From assembly GCA_963575745.1 (NCBI GenBank), contig CAUYUJ010011559.1, positions 1-62,500 on the forward strand: a DNA stretch of 62,500 bases, given 5' to 3'. Of the stretch, positions 61,240 through 62,500 are shown in pieces. The DNA comes from Prorocentrum cordatum. Its lineage: Eukaryota; Sar; Dinophyceae; Prorocentrales; Prorocentraceae. The position numbers and the translations under genes are program-made. The notes under the pieces are model-generated. The model made no database searches, was not told where the DNA came from, and was given only the letters and a program-made list of their open reading frames with translations. Positions within the stretch are counted from its first letter, which is position 1; every line of letters begins with the position of its first letter.

Positions 61240-61411
61240 GCAGATCTGGGTGGAAGCATGAGGTAGAAAGGCGGGTAAGGCAGATTGGGAACGGGCCCGC
61301 CCAAATAATAACACAACAAACCAACAACATATGGATTCTTGAGTTAGGAAGGCGGTTGAAATAGATTGGGATCTGGAAGTCCAGAAAGACCTACTTTTCA
61401 ACGACCCGTGG
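61240..61411. repeat. CCATCGGT-type element, diverged copy
   Basis: GGGTGGAAGCATGAGGTAGA, AGGCAGATTGGGAACGG, TTAGGAAGGCGG and TTTTCAACGACCCGTGG follow the order seen at 20134-20277, with extra AACAACAA-rich text in the middle. Confidence 0.55.
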
Positions 61412-61912
61412 ATAAAGGGAGATTAGGTTGGGTAAGTGCCCCCTTTCTCGCTTTCCGAATTCTCTTCTACATCGCTTCTCACGACAAATCGCCGAGGACA
61501 CGCTGTTTGGATTGGGTCGCAGAAGCACGCGAAGCGGCAATAACAGCAGCGCATTGCGCCAGCGAGCACGTGGGGCGTCAGCAAACACCCCGACATGTGG
61601 CCCCAAGGGAGTCTAGCAGGGCTTCCAGCAGAAGGGTCGCCTCCGATCTGGGCGTTCCTGCGCCCCGACTGCCAGCCACAACGCCTGGACGCCAGCCCGA
61701 GGAAGCTGGTCGTACGCCGCGCGTCGGGTCCTGGCCACTGGCTGCAAAGATCCCGGAGGCGGCTGCGAGCCCATGCGCGTGCCCTTCCCTGCGCGAGGCG
61801 CGGCGGCAAAATGATTGCCTTCCGAGCTGCGTCGGGCCAAGAGATTATATGTCACTCCTCGGGGGGCCCACAGGTCCTGGACATGTGCTGATCACTTCGC
61901 GACTGCCCCGCT
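61412..61912. other. Mixed region, no gene recognised
   Basis: Balanced to GC-rich sequence with frames open on both strands. Nothing identifiable. Confidence 0.4.
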
Positions 61913-61985
61913 CAGGAGGAGGAGGAGGAGGAGGAGGAGGAGGAGGAGGAGGCGGAGGAGGAGGAGGAGGAGGAGGCGGAGAAGG
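61913..61985. repeat. GGA microsatellite
   Basis: GGAGGA tract with two GGCGGA interruptions. Confidence 0.95.
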
Positions 61986-62423
61986 CGGCCAGCAATCTGT
62001 AGTGACAGAGTTTGCCACGAGTTCCTCTAGATCGCTGCCTCGACGGCGCGGCCTCCTGGGCACACATGCGGACCGCCGTCAAAACGGGAGAGAAAACAAC
62101 TCGACTGCTGATAAACAAAGAAGTGCACCACAGGGCCGCCCCCCCCAAGAGCAGGTGAATAAAACGGGCGTGGAAATCGGGCGTAATGGGGGTCGGAACG
62201 CGAGCGCCGCAGACGCAGGCCCGCTCTCCCAGCTCGCGAACCGCCTCCCCTCGGCAATCGTATTCACAATGCCCCTCCTCTCCCGTCCTCGGTGATTCTT
62301 GCGAATGGAAAACGGACTAGCGTTCGCTCTGGGGCAACGGGAACGTTGCCGAAAAGAGGGAAGACAGATGGACGGGCAAGATAAGAGATCCCGAACTCCC
62401 GGCCTCGCCGAAAAAGTTTGGGT
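61986..62423. other. Spacer, nothing recognised
   Basis: Balanced to GC-rich sequence. No gene, RNA or repeat identified. Confidence 0.4.
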
Positions 62424-62500
62424 GGCAATTCGTGGGGGCCCCCTAAAACCATATTGTCGGCTCTTGCGAGTCGACGCTGTTCGATACGATTCGACGCTAA
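62424..62500. repeat. TCGACGCTA element, copy 3, cut by the window edge
   Basis: GGCAATTCGTGGGGGCC, then CCATATTGTCGGCTCTTGCG and the first TCGACGCTGT/TCGACGCTAA units, as in the openings of the copies at 17473 and 20433. Confidence 0.75.

Noticed and set aside
1-62500. tRNA, rRNA, spliced-leader or prokaryotic operon signals
   Set aside because: I looked for T-loop words, the dinoflagellate leader core and ordered short-spaced genes by eye and found none convincing. A covariance-model search would be decisive.

Overview
The window looks like intergenic, repeat-saturated DNA from a large GC-rich eukaryotic nuclear genome. A dinoflagellate is the best guess and a Prorocentrum-like one a weaker guess. 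The grounds are the absence of compact gene order, very long triplet microsatellites, many unrelated minisatellites, a decayed LINE with an apurinic-type endonuclease, and many short inverted-repeat elements. No dinoflagellate spliced-leader sequence, rRNA, convincing tRNA or complete host gene was seen. The organism is an inference.

Layout. 1-3.2 kb: minus-strand remnant of a LINE (upstream ORF, endonuclease, start of reverse transcriptase). 3.4-4.25 kb: minus-strand protein-like fragment of unknown identity. 4.7-8.3 kb: composite satellite (CCTAGGG-type blocks around GCGGATTACA-type repeats and a C-rich array). 8.5-9.3 kb: tandem array of perfect 10-bp-arm palindromes. 9.9-12.9 kb: small inverted-repeat elements and a long G/T-rich tract. 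13.6-15.7 kb: 77-bp minisatellite. 16-23.9 kb: dense cluster of terminal-inverted-repeat (TIR) elements, some nested, some with target-site duplications. 24.6-26.3 kb: recent 906-bp tandem duplication. 26.7-28.4 kb: tetranucleotide and TA repeats. 29-41 kb: more small elements, GA/CT tracts, a palindromic foldback, and a 30-bp satellite centred on GAATTC. 41.7-43.8 kb: GGA and CATA microsatellites. 43.8-49.4 kb: modular higher-order repeat. 49.4-51.8 kb: diverged direct duplication. 52.7-54.1 kb: long hairpin and 101-bp minisatellite. 55-58.3 kb: AT-richer block with two protein-like scraps and a ~345-bp tandem repeat. 58.3-62.5 kb: GC-rich DNA with further copies of dispersed elements.

There is no gene system to reconstruct. 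The main signal is the density and variety of non-autonomous palindromic elements: at least twelve distinct families of 110-300 bp in 62 kb, plus two satellites whose repeat unit is itself a palindrome. Most long open frames are by-products of microsatellites or stop-free minisatellites. The few that look like decayed protein sequence are listed with low confidence.
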